Origin: Planctobacterium marinum
Lineage (GTDB): Bacteria; Pseudomonadota; Gammaproteobacteria; Enterobacterales; Alteromonadaceae
Direction: 5' to 3'
Length of the DNA: 64,000 nt
NCBI RefSeq assembly: GCF_020687805.1
Contig: NZ_JAJEWQ010000003.1
Location: forward strand, 423,736 to 487,735
Position numbers and translations under genes: made by a program. Below the pieces are notes generated by a model. The model saw only the letters and a list, made by a program, of their open reading frames with translations. It was not told the origin of the DNA and searched no databases. Positions 9,359-19,452 of the stretch are shown here, piece after piece. Numbering within the stretch: position 1 is the stretch's first letter; every line of letters starts with the position of its first letter.

Positions 9359-9528
9359 ATTTGGTGATTTGGCGCATGAATAGTGTGAACCAATTCATTT
9401 TTACGGATGATGTTATTTGAGTTAATCCCAGATTATCCGAAACTATACTTATAGCCAGTCCAAAACCACTGGCCTGTTTACCCAATAAATAGTGAAGGTT
9501 TTGGAAAATTAAATGTGAGATTCAGCGC
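9359..9528 (+). promoter_or_regulatory. Leader region of the FecR/giant-protein operon
   Basis: The 170-base gap before the FecR gene probably contains the operon promoter. TATACT at 9444-9449 could be a -10 element, but the nearest -35-like hexamer, TTGAGT at 9417-9422, is 21 bases away, which is too far for a good sigma-70 promoter. A short dyad, GCCAGT at 9454-9459 and ACTGGC at 9468-9473, lies just downstream and could be an operator or part of the leader RNA. The exact promoter is not resolved. Confidence 0.35.
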
Positions 9529-11109
9529 ATGCGTTTTAAATTGTCGTTAATTGCCCTTTCCCTGTGTATCAGTTCCCATCCGTCATTGGCCCTAAGCCCT
9601 GCAGGCAAGACCATGATAGCCCGAGGTGATGTGAAAGCTTACGAGGAAGAGGCTGAGCAACGAAAACTGAAACGACGGGCGCCGATTTACAATGTCGATA
9701 CCGTGACCACAGCAGAAAAAAGCAAAGCACAGTTTCGCATGACTGACGGTACATTACTGGCACTTAAAGAAAACACCACGTTACTCATCTCTGAGTATCA
9801 ATATCAGGAAAATCAGGATGGTAACTCCGCGGTACTGGAGTTAGTAGAAGGCGGACTGCGTTCGGTAACCGGAGCCATTAAATCCAATAATGGCCAATAT
9901 GAACTGAAAACGCCGGTGGGTTCTATAGGTATTCGGGGTACCCACTACGAAATTGAAATCATTCAGGGAGAAGTTTTTATCGCCGTTTGGGATGGTGCAG
10001 TCGATGTCAATGTTGACGTTGGCGGTGGCAATAACGAGGTCTCATTAGGCGAAGGTGAAGATTACTCCTATGCACAAATTGATGAGAACGGTGAAGTCAC
10101 GGAATTACTTGCGCCACCGGAAAATTTCTCAGAAGGCCATTCGTCTGAACCAGAAGATGAAGAGGAATCCGATGAATCTGACGAATCCGACGAATCTGAC
10201 GAATCTGACGAATCTGACGAATCCGACGAATCCGACGAATCCGACGAATCTGACGAATCTGACGAATCTGACGAATCTGACGAATCTGACGAATCTGACG
10301 AATCTGACGAATCTGACGAATCCGATGAATCTGACGAATCTGATAGTTCTGATGAAAGCGACGATTCAGAGCAATCACAGGACAACGACAATGACAGTTC
10401 TGACGATAGCGGCAGTAATAGTGAATCAGATACAGAAAACAATGATACTTCCGGAGATGGCAGTGATGATTCTTCCGGCGCTCAACAAGGTTCAGAACAG
10501 AGCAGCGGCTCTTCCGGCAACAACAATCAGCAAGGCTCGGGCACAACATCCGGCGGCAGCGATTCCGGCTCTATAGACACCACATCGGACGGCACACCAT
10601 CACTGGATACAAACACTAATACTCAATCAACGGGATTGGGCAACGAAACCTCGCCACTCAATGATGAAACTGAACAGCTCAGAGATGAAGAGATCGAACA
10701 GGTTATCGACAATAACACACGGGTTTCCCCTGAGATCATTGCAGCCAGAACCGGTTCGGCTACCTACTCGACGCTGATCAGTAGTTCTTTATCGGGCAAT
10801 CAGAATCCACGTAACCTCAATGTCAGTATTGGAGTGAACTTTGATACCTCTTTCAGTGAAGGAAATTTATCCGTTGAAGATAACGGGGGCAATTGGGATG
10901 CCGCATTCCAGGGCGTGATTGTTGAATCGGATCTGGAATTAGATATGACCCGTGTCACCTATGGTCAACCCGGCATTCCCAATTCCGTACAAGTAGGAAC
11001 GGGTGACATTTCAGCCTTTTTTGCCAATGAAGGTGATGTATTAAATGGAAACTTTAGCTTAACTCAGGGCGGTAACAGAGTAAGCGGCAACTTCTTAATA
11101 AGGGAATAA
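9529..11109 (+). CDS. FecR-domain protein with Asp-Glu-Ser repeat tract
   Basis: The 526-residue protein begins with a signal peptide (MRFKLSLIALSLC...LA). Residues of about 30-165 form a FecR-type domain, including the characteristic SVTGAIKSNNGQYELKTPVG and GSIGIRGTHYEI blocks and an iron/anti-sigma-like beta sandwich. Residues 215-271 are 19 consecutive DES triplets, followed by about 90 residues rich in Ser, Asp, Gly and Asn. A folded C-terminal region of about 160 residues, possibly beta-rich, ends the protein. The lack of a membrane helix argues against a classic inner-membrane FecR anti-sigma regulator. It is the first gene of a co-directional run; the giant surface-protein gene starts 12 bases after its stop. 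Confidence 0.8.
   Translation: MRFKLSLIALSLCISSHPSLALSPAGKTMIARGDVKAYEEEAEQRKLKRRAPIYNVDTVTTAEKSKAQFRMTDGTLLALKENTTLLISEYQYQENQDGNSAVLELVEGGLRSVTGAIKSNNGQYELKTPVGSIGIRGTHYEIEIIQGEVFIAVWDGAVDVNVDVGGGNNEVSLGEGEDYSYAQIDENGEVTELLAPPENFSEGHSSEPEDEEESDESDESDESDESDESDESDESDESDESDESDESDESDESDESDESDESDESDESDESDSSDESDDSEQSQDNDNDSSDDSGSNSESDTENNDTSGDGSDDSSGAQQGSEQSSGSSGNNNQQGSGTTSGGSDSGSIDTTSDGTPSLDTNTNTQSTGLGNETSPLNDETEQLRDEEIEQVIDNNTRVSPEIIAARTGSATYSTLISSSLSGNQNPRNLNVSIGVNFDTSFSEGNLSVEDNGGNWDAAFQGVIVESDLELDMTRVTYGQPGIPNSVQVGTGDISAFFANEGDVLNGNFSLTQGGNRVSGNFLIRE
10171..10341 (+). repeat. 9-bp tandem repeat encoding 19 Asp-Glu-Ser units
   Basis: The tract is 171 bases of GAY-GAA-TCY codons repeated 19 times in frame. 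Units differ only at the third positions of Asp and Ser codons, so homogenisation by slippage or unequal recombination is likely. Changes of whole units would keep the reading frame and alter the length of an acidic, disordered linker. The other reading frames of this tract give long repetitive false peptides (Thr-Asn-Leu and Ser-Asp-Ser), which are not genes. Confidence 0.9.
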
Positions 11110-11121
11110 TGAAGGGTGGTA

Positions 11122-13584
11122 ATGATGCAGAAACTTATGCAATTAAACAAAACTGGTTACTTCCTTTTCAGCTTATTATGCCTGTTCAGTTCAATAGCCG
11201 CTGCGGCTCCCACTGGTGAATTTCGTTATCCCGGTGATAATCATACCTTTAATGGGAACCTGCTGTTTTCCGGTAAAGTGGAAGACCCCGATGGAATTGG
11301 TTCGGTGCGCTTGCGTTTTGACGGTAACGCCGCCCGTCAGATAACCGTGTGCAACAATTGTGGCAACACTGAATCCTTTACTGATGCCGGGATAAACCCG
11401 CGTGATTACAATCTCAGTATTGGCAGTCATCAGGCGCAAATTGTGGTCATCAAAAATGGCAGTGAGCGCGTCATCGACAGTGTGCGCTTTAGCTGGACGC
11501 CACCGGAAATATCCGGCATTGAGATCACCCGTACCTTTGGCTCTATCGAAATAAACTGGTCAGGACTCAGTGGCTACAGCCTGTATAATTTGTACGTCGC
11601 CTCAGAAGCTGAAATCAGCCCTAATAATATTGATAGCCTGCCCGACAGTGTCACATTTCGTGCTTTGCGCGCAACCTCTCAAACAATAGAGGATATCGAT
11701 GACGAGCTGGGGCTTTTTGGCCTGATCACCGGCACAGATACCAGTGGTGAAAGTGCCTACAGTCAGATATTCCGCATTGAAGCACTGAACAACGAAGATC
11801 CTGAAGTAGTATCTGAAAACATCAGTGTCGACGAAGACAGCAGCGTAACGGGCAATGTGCTGAGCAACGACAGCGATCCGGAGGAACAACCCCTCACCGC
11901 TGAACTAAACTTTTCCCCAAACAATGGCGAAGTAACGCTCAGTGAAAATGGGGACTTTCGCTATCAACCAGCCCCTGATTTCAATGGCGAAGACAGTTTT
12001 ACCTATGTCGTTAATGATCCCCAGGGCGGCTCAGAAATAGGTACAGTCAGTATTACAGTTCGTCCTGTTAATGACGCACCAACGGCTAATAACGATAGTT
12101 TTCAGGTGGCTGAAGATGCAATATTGTCAGTGTCAGCCAACAATGGACTATTGAGCAATGACTCAGATATAGACGGCGACAGCCTCAGCACCAGTGTTAG
12201 TCGCTTGCCAGACAATGGTACTTTGTCTCTGGACCAGGATGGTTCATTTAGCTACCAGCCAAATGCACAATTTTTTGGTACTGACAGCTTTAGTTACCAG
12301 CTAGATGACGGTAATGGCGCAACCGATACGGCAACGGTGACCATTGCAGTCGCTGCAGTTAATGACCTACCTGTGGCAGCGAATGACACTTACCAGGTTA
12401 ATGAAGATAATGTTTTATCGGTTACCGACCCAACGCAAGGTGTATTGGCTAATGACAGTGACGCCGACCTACCGGGCGAGCAGCGATTTTCCGGGCTGAC
12501 AACAACACTGCTCAGCCAACCGGGTAATGGAACCGTCAGCCTGCAATCAAACGGGACGTTCACTTATACTCCCGCCCCTGACTTTTTCGGTTCAGACAGC
12601 TTCAGCTATCAGGTTGCTGACAGTGAGGGTGAAACTGCAACAGCTACAGTATTGATTGAAGTACTAAGCCAGCCCGAATCGCCGATTGCAGAAGATGACT
12701 TTTACAGCATCAACGAAGATGAACCTTTATTGGTGGATGCGGCTTCGGGTGTACTGACCAATGACGACAATATCACAGGTAATCAGGTCAGTGTTACCGT
12801 TTTATCTGGTACACAGTCAGGAGATTTAAACCTCAATGGCGATGGCAGTTTTAGCTACACGCCTGACGAGAACTTCAACGGTACCGATGCTTTCAGTTAT
12901 CAGCTGGCTTTTGCTGACGGCACTTCACAGGCAACGGTAACTATCGAGGTGGTTGCGGTTAACGACGCCCCGGTGGTTAATGACGATACCGCCACCACTG
13001 ATGAAAATACGCCCGTCACTATTACGCCTCTTGAAAACGACAGTGATCCTGATGGGGATACTTTGTCCGTTATCATCAACTCCGTGTCCTCCGGTAACGC
13101 CGTAGTATCCGCGGAGACAGATATCATATTCACCCCTGAAACCGATTTTGATGGCGAAGTCAGCATTAATTATTCTGCCTCTGATTCGTTGGGTGGCATA
13201 ACCCAGGGAACGATTATCATCACGGTGTTGCCATCAAACGCTCCGCCGGTAGCGGTTGATGACCTGGTAGAAACCAATGAAGATACACCGGTGGTTATCT
13301 CGCCACTGGACAACGACAGCGACCCGAATGACGATATATTAACACTGAGTATTATTTCAGTAAGCGCCGGGACAGCGGAACTGGCTTCAACCACCAGCAT
13401 TACTTATATACCGGAAGAAAATTTCAGCGGCACAGTTACATTGGCCTACCGAATCACGGACCCCTCAGACGCTTCTGCCGATGGTGTGATCACCATTAAC
13501 GTTGTTCCGGTTAACGACCCCCGGTGGCCCAGGACGATAGCTTTAGCATCGCTGAACGCGAAACCCTGGTATTTCAACCATTAG
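11122..13584 (+). pseudogene. Giant cadherin-like repeat surface protein, 5' part before a frameshift
   Basis: This frame encodes 820 residues: a signal peptide ending near IAAAAP, an Ig-like domain of about 90 residues, a fibronectin-type-like region, then six cadherin-like tandem repeats of about 95 residues. Each repeat carries the NDAPVA..D....NED start and LxNDSDxDGD calcium-site motifs. The last 20 or so residues before the stop are out of frame: the expected repeat start NDPPVAQDD appears as NDPRWPRT because one C is missing from the C5 run at 13518-13522. The continuation is in the next entry. The start is one of two ATGs at 11122/11125 after GAAGG. The whole gene would span 11122-25568, about 4815 codons. 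Confidence 0.85.
13518..13522 (+). other. Frameshift site in the giant surface-protein gene
   Basis: The run is CCCCC between GA and GGTGG. In the upstream frame it reads Asn-Asp-Pro-Arg-Trp. Adding one C, or a -1 slip of the ribosome on CCC, gives Asn-Asp-Pro-Pro-Val-Ala-Gln-Asp-Asp, exactly the motif that begins the neighbouring repeats. Both flanking frames are otherwise open for thousands of bases. A sequencing error, a true inactivating deletion, or programmed slippage are all possible. Confidence 0.85.
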
Positions 13585-15429
13585 AAAACGACTCAGACAT
13601 AGACAGTACGTCATTTAGCATTATTGCGGCCACGGCATTAACCGGAGAACTCACCTTTTCGGCAGACAGCATTACCTATGTTGCCCCACAAGAGCCTGGC
13701 ACAGACACGATCACTTATACCATTGCTGATACAGAAGGCGAGCAGGCCAGTGCCACTATCAGCGTTACAATTACCAATGTGGATGATACCCCTGAGGCAG
13801 TCGACGACAGCGCTCAGACAGCGGAAGACACAGCCATCACCTTGCTTCCCCTGGAAAATGACTCTGACCCGGACGGCGATCCGTTAACTCTGGCGATTGT
13901 CTCGGTAACCGAAGGCAGCGCGCAAATAACATCAGAAGCGGCAATCGAGTTTACCCCTGAAACAGATTTTAATGGCACAGCCAGTATCATATACAGTATT
14001 ACCGATCCGGGTGGCAACAGTGCCAATGGCACAATTACTATTACAGTGACCGCCGTAAACGATGCCCCACAAGCGCAGGATGATGAAATTTCTGTCGCTG
14101 AAGAAGAAACTATTACTCTGACTCCCATGGACAATGACTCCGATGTTGATGGCGACTCACTGAGTATAATCAGTGCCCAGGCCACTTCCGGGGATGTCAG
14201 TTTCTCGGACACGGATATCACCTACACAGCGCCAGACACGCCGGGCGAAGACACTGTCACCTACACTATTTCAGATCCCGATGGTGAAACGGCCACAGCC
14301 ACCATTAGCATCACGATCAATAACGTTCAGGATGCCCCTGTCGCTGAAGATGACAGTGTATCGACCAATGAAGACACCGCCGTGGAGATTTCACCACTGG
14401 AAAACGACACGGATGAAGACGGCGATTCGCTGAGTGTAACAATTAACTCGGTAACCAATGGTTCTGCAGAAGTCACCGCATCAGAGACTATCATTTACAG
14501 CCCTGAAGAAAACTTTTTCGGCACTGCCAGTATTGTTTACACTGCTACCGACACAGAGGGTAACAGTGATAGCGCCACTATTACGATCACCGTAACTCCA
14601 GTCAATGACGCACCAGACGCCAGAAATGATAGTGCGTCCACTAACGAAGACACATCTGTAACCGTCTCCCCGCTGGCCAATGACAGTGATGCAGAAAATG
14701 ACCCCTTAACCATAGAAATAATCACCACCACTAACGGTACTTCGGTAGTCAATGCTGACAATAGTGTTACCTTCACCCCGGAGACAGATTTTAATGGTTC
14801 AGCCAGAATCAGCTATACCTTGTTTGATAGCAGCAATGCCAGTGACACCGCAAGAATTTCAATTACCGTTATCGCCGTTAACGATGCCCCTATCGCTACA
14901 GATGATACCGCCACAGTTGACGAGGGCGAATCTATCACCCTTACGCCACTGGATAACGACAGTGATGTGGAAGGTGATGATTTAAGTATCTCTGCGGCCT
15001 CAGCCCAAAATGGTGTCGTTACAATCTCAACCGATGCCCAATCTTTGACCTATACCGCTGAAACGAATTTCTCCGGCACCGACACCATCAGTTACACAGT
15101 AACGGATGGGACTGATTCTGACACGGGCACCATTACAGTGACAGTGAACAACGTAAACACGACACCTGTGGCCAACAGTGATAGTTTTGACGTATTCGCT
15201 GGTGAAACAACAGAGCTGGATGTACTGGCCAATGATTCAGATGTCGATGGTGATACGCTGTCTATTACACAAGCATCAGCCACCCTTGGTACGGTAACTA
15301 TCAGCAATGATGAGTCGTTCATAAGCTATACCGCTCCATCGGATACCACAACAACGGATTCTGTGAGCTATACCATCAGTGATCCCTCCGGGGCAACGGC
15401 ATCATCAACCGCCTCCATATCTATTGCAC

Positions 15430-17210
15430 AACGAACTCTGGAAGGTGAGTTTGATACCGACGGCGATGGCAACTCCGATGTAACAGCCAGTGCAGATGGA
15501 AATGACTACACAGTGACATTTGGTGAAGATGTCGATGCTGTCTATTATCAGGAAGACGGCAGTTTTGTCTCTGTTGCTGCCAATGATGAAGGCGTATTTG
15601 AGCTCACCATCGAAGGAACCAGTACGTCCGATAAAAGCGCGAAACAATTCGGCGGCATTAAATCCTCTGCACCAAGAGATTTTGTGTTGCCTGCCACAAT
15701 CAATACGGTTTACTACACCATCAACGGTATCGAGTACTCATTTACCGTTTCTAACCTAAACAACGGCAATGCCAATGTTGCCTTTGGGCCACCTGCATCA
15801 CTTAACGATGATTTTATTGGAATTGACAGTCACGACTTTTATGTTCGGCAACAATCATTCACTGGCCCTTTAAGGTTGGGTGTCGAAAACGGTGAGCATT
15901 ACATCTTAAATGTCGGTGGTACCGGGATGGTCCGGGGCGCAGACTATGATCTGAATGTAACCTGGCAAGAAACTGACGGTGAACTGGATATTCAGTTTAT
16001 TAACGCTGAAGAATTTACTGCACAGTTTAACGTCTATGACCTTGACGATGATGATTCTGACGGGGTGGCACTGCATGTCATAACTAAAGCCGAGGCCGAC
16101 GCCTATGTTGCCGCACACAGTGATGCGATTGTATCTGTGTATCTCACTGAAGCCCGTCAGGTATTCCGCTTTTTACGGGACAACAGAATATTTGTTGATG
16201 CAGAAATAGATTTGTATCTCAACTTCCGCATCGACAGCAGTGAAATACCGGAAATAACCAGCGCTGACGCCGGTGTGACACCTGACTTCCCCACTGAGCG
16301 AGAAACGCGACAGTTGTGGGATATTGACTCACTAAAAATTCAAAAACTAACCTATGACGATCTGGCCGCCGGTATCGCAACAGATGTTCCGCTAATTGAC
16401 AACGATGAGTTTGAGGGTTTTATTGCTGATTTTTGTTATTTCTCAGAATCTGCGCAAACGCCCAAGACCGGAATGGGCACCTGCACCCATAGTGGTCAGG
16501 AATTCAACTGGAGTATCACCAGCGATGTGCTGACCCTGGATTTTGGCAATCAGATCAGTGCGGCTTATCGCTGGCTGGACGATTTAGCCGTTGAAAACAC
16601 CTTTTCGGTTGAATTGACGGTTGGCACAGGTACAGAACAGCAGCACTACAGTACCCATGTGTACTGGCTATCTGTTGCAACCATTTCAGATACCGAAACC
16701 ACCAGCCTGCTATCCAATCACTATTTTGACAGTGCCTTTAGCAAGTCTAACCCTGATGCCAGAGACACGGATAAATCCATTAAAATCGACGAAACCTTTG
16801 GTTTCTACTTTGACGACAGTGGCCTTGGCAAAAACCTTAGCAGCCGCTTTGAGTTTGTCGGCACAACTCTGACAGACACAGATCGTCGTTGGGAATTGCA
16901 CAGTGGTGCCATACATATCTCCAGCCTGTCCTCCCTGAGCAGTGGCAATGCATTTAGTTATGCCTACGATCAATGCACAGATAGCGATGATGCCAGTTGT
17001 TTTGCCTGGGAAGTCAGAGTCTGGTACCCGATCGCTGTCAGTGGTGACAGATTGTGGGTGTGGGAAATGGTGAAAATGAACCCTGAAGGCCCATTTTTTG
17101 ATGGCGTGGTCAGTTACGAAGAGCACATCAGCCCGCGTATCAACTACTACGAACTCAATAGCCAAATTCCGGGAGCCCCTGATAGCATTAATTTCAATCA
17201 GGAACCCGTC
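15430..17210 (+). repeat. Module A: first copy of a duplicated ~590-residue domain
   Basis: The encoded segment starts near EGEFDTDGDGNSDV and ends at IPGAPDSINFNQEPV. It shares with module B the blocks VYDLDD, VITKAEADAY, PEITSA, PLIDN/PIIDN, a Trp-Leu-Asp (YRWLD/YKWLD), SSLSS..AFSY, QCT, WYPI/WHPI and GDRxWV. Two cysteine pairs (DFC...GTC and DQC...ASC) are conserved in both copies. I do not recognise the family. It is inserted between cadherin-like repeats. Confidence 0.75.
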
Positions 17211-17749
17211 TGGCATATGGTTGATTTTAACACCGATATCAATACCCCTGTCAGCAACCTGAATATGCTTAGCAACTTTGCTGATCCTGAGGCGAATGCA
17301 CTGACAATATTGTCTGCGTCGGCCAATACAGGCACGCTAACGATTAATTCAGACAATAGTCTGAGCTATGTGCCGGAAGTGGATTTCATTGGTGATGTGG
17401 ATTTTTATCTTGAAGTCTCTGACGGTATCAATCGGGTATACCCTGTTGGTGTCATTTCCGTGTTAACCGAAAATGTCGCGCCTGTGGCCAATAATGACAA
17501 CGACACCGCATTCAGCGGTATTCAAACAGCCCTGTTCCCGCTGGATAATGATACTGATGAGAACGGCGATCTGTTAACCATTATCTCTGCCAGTACCGAT
17601 GTGGGTGAGGTGGAAATCGACGACACCAATACCGAGCTGGACTTCACCGCACCGGCAAGTTTTGAGGGAACTGCCACCATTTCGTATACGATTTCAGATG
17701 GACGCACTGGTACAGACAGCGCCACTATCAGTGTGGCTGTAACCCTCCC

Positions 17750-19452
17750 CATTTTCAGTGGCAGTTACAATTTTGACGACTCCAACGTCGATGACTTTGT
17801 AATTAGCGTTGACGGCAGTGACTTTAAGGTGCTGTTTGGCGAAGAAGTGTCCGCTGTTTATTATGAGGTAGATGGTAAAACCCATGTAGTTGCACGCCAT
17901 GCCGATGGTGCATTTGAGTTCGTTTACCCCTCTGGTGAAACGAATATTGCGCAACTTTATTATGTCATTGACGGCGTCACCTATAGTTTTGCGCCCGATG
18001 ACCTGAACCTGACTACGCCAAACCTGGTTTATTTTGGTGAAACGGACATCGAGAATGACTTTGCGGATAAAACCGAGTATTTGCTGATAACCCGGCACCC
18101 TACTCATAACTCCGCTTTATCCAATGGAAATGAAAATGGGATAATTTATGACCTCCAAAGTTCTGGTGTTGGAAATTACTCTAGCTCCCATTTTTTACTA
18201 TCAGATTCAATCACATGGGATATAGGATCAAACGGAATTGTAACGGTAAACTTTGACTCCCCTCAGACAAGCTACGTATATTACAATGTTTACGATCTGG
18301 ACGATCAGGCAAATAACGACGGAGCATTAGGCGTAATAACCAAAGCAGAGGCTGATGCCTATTATTTAGCTTATAACGATTTTTACGTACCTGTCACAAT
18401 TACAACACTTAGTCATAAGCTTGATGCGTACAATCTTCAAGGATACTTTTATGATGTGAATGTTAATTACATCCAATCATTCCAGATAGATAGCGATACT
18501 TATCCTGAGATCACGTCAGCAAACGACGGTGTAGTGATCGAAATTAGTGGTGAATCAACGCAAATGCTTGATATCGGAAAGTTTGATTTTTTGACCTTAG
18601 ATTCCTCAGATTTTCTCGGTACCATCTATTTACCTATCATTGACAACTCTATTTTTGTGAGTGATGAATGTAATTTCATAGAAAATAGTGTAGGAAGCAA
18701 TGATGGTAGCGCAAGTTGCACAGTGACAGGAAGAAGCTTCACTTGGTCATTGGAATCCGATGGTTCCATAAGTGCTGACTTTGGAAACAATGAAACTGCT
18801 GTTTATAAATGGTTGGACCACAGCGAAGAAGAAAATACGCTTGTAGCAGAAGCTGAAATATCATTCGGCAAGTTTTCAACACTTAGCTATTGGTTAGTCC
18901 CTGAATCGCCTTCTGCTTCTGAAGTTACTTCGATAATAGAAAGTTTTTACTTAGAAAGAAGTGAAAGCCTGAGCAATCCTCACAATTACGATTCTGACGG
19001 CCAACTCAATCAATCAATTGGTAATGGGCTTTACTTCGATAATTCTGGTTGGGCAAAGTCAATTTTTGCTTTTTTTGATAATGAAAATAACATCGCAACT
19101 TTAGATTATGATCATCAATGGTTGGTAGATAATTCAGGTATAGTTACAATCAATTCATTAAGCAACCTAAGCTCTAATGACGCTTTCAAATATCGACATT
19201 CTCAATGTACAAACTCCAATGACCAAAACTGTTTTATATGGCAAGCACGAAATTGGCACCCTATTAAGATTGTTGGTGACCGAATCTGGGTTTTAGATTA
19301 CCAGGTACATGACGTTTACCAGGGTTACTATGTTAATCCCCCCGTATTAGACAAATATTCCATCGAAGGAGAAATTCCCAAAATAAGGTTTTACGAGCCG
19401 CGAGAAATGATTCCTGGAGCGCCAAATTCAATAAGCTTCAATCAGGAACCGG
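17750..19452 (+). repeat. Module B: second, AT-rich copy of the duplicated domain
   Basis: The encoded segment runs from GSYNFDDSNVDD to IPGAPNSISFNQEPV and aligns with module A along its whole length, including the four conserved cysteines (DEC...ASC and SQC...QNC). Its DNA from about 18100 to 19480 is visibly richer in A and T than the rest of the gene: a sample line at 18361-18420 has 18 G/C in 60, against 35 in 60 at 16441-16500 in module A. This suggests a different recent history for the second copy. Confidence 0.7.

Noticed and set aside
10171-10341. Tandem repeat considered as a CRISPR array
   Set aside because: Units are 9 bp with no spacers and lie within a coding frame.
10055-10576. 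Repetitive open frames across the DES tract on both strands
   Set aside because: They are other-frame readings of the 9-bp repeat (Thr-Asn-Leu, Ser-Asp-Ser), and the FecR-protein frame explains the tract.
13524-13526. GTG as the start of an independent 4014-residue protein
   Set aside because: It lies in mid-repeat without a ribosome site or signal peptide, and one added C joins the two frames exactly.
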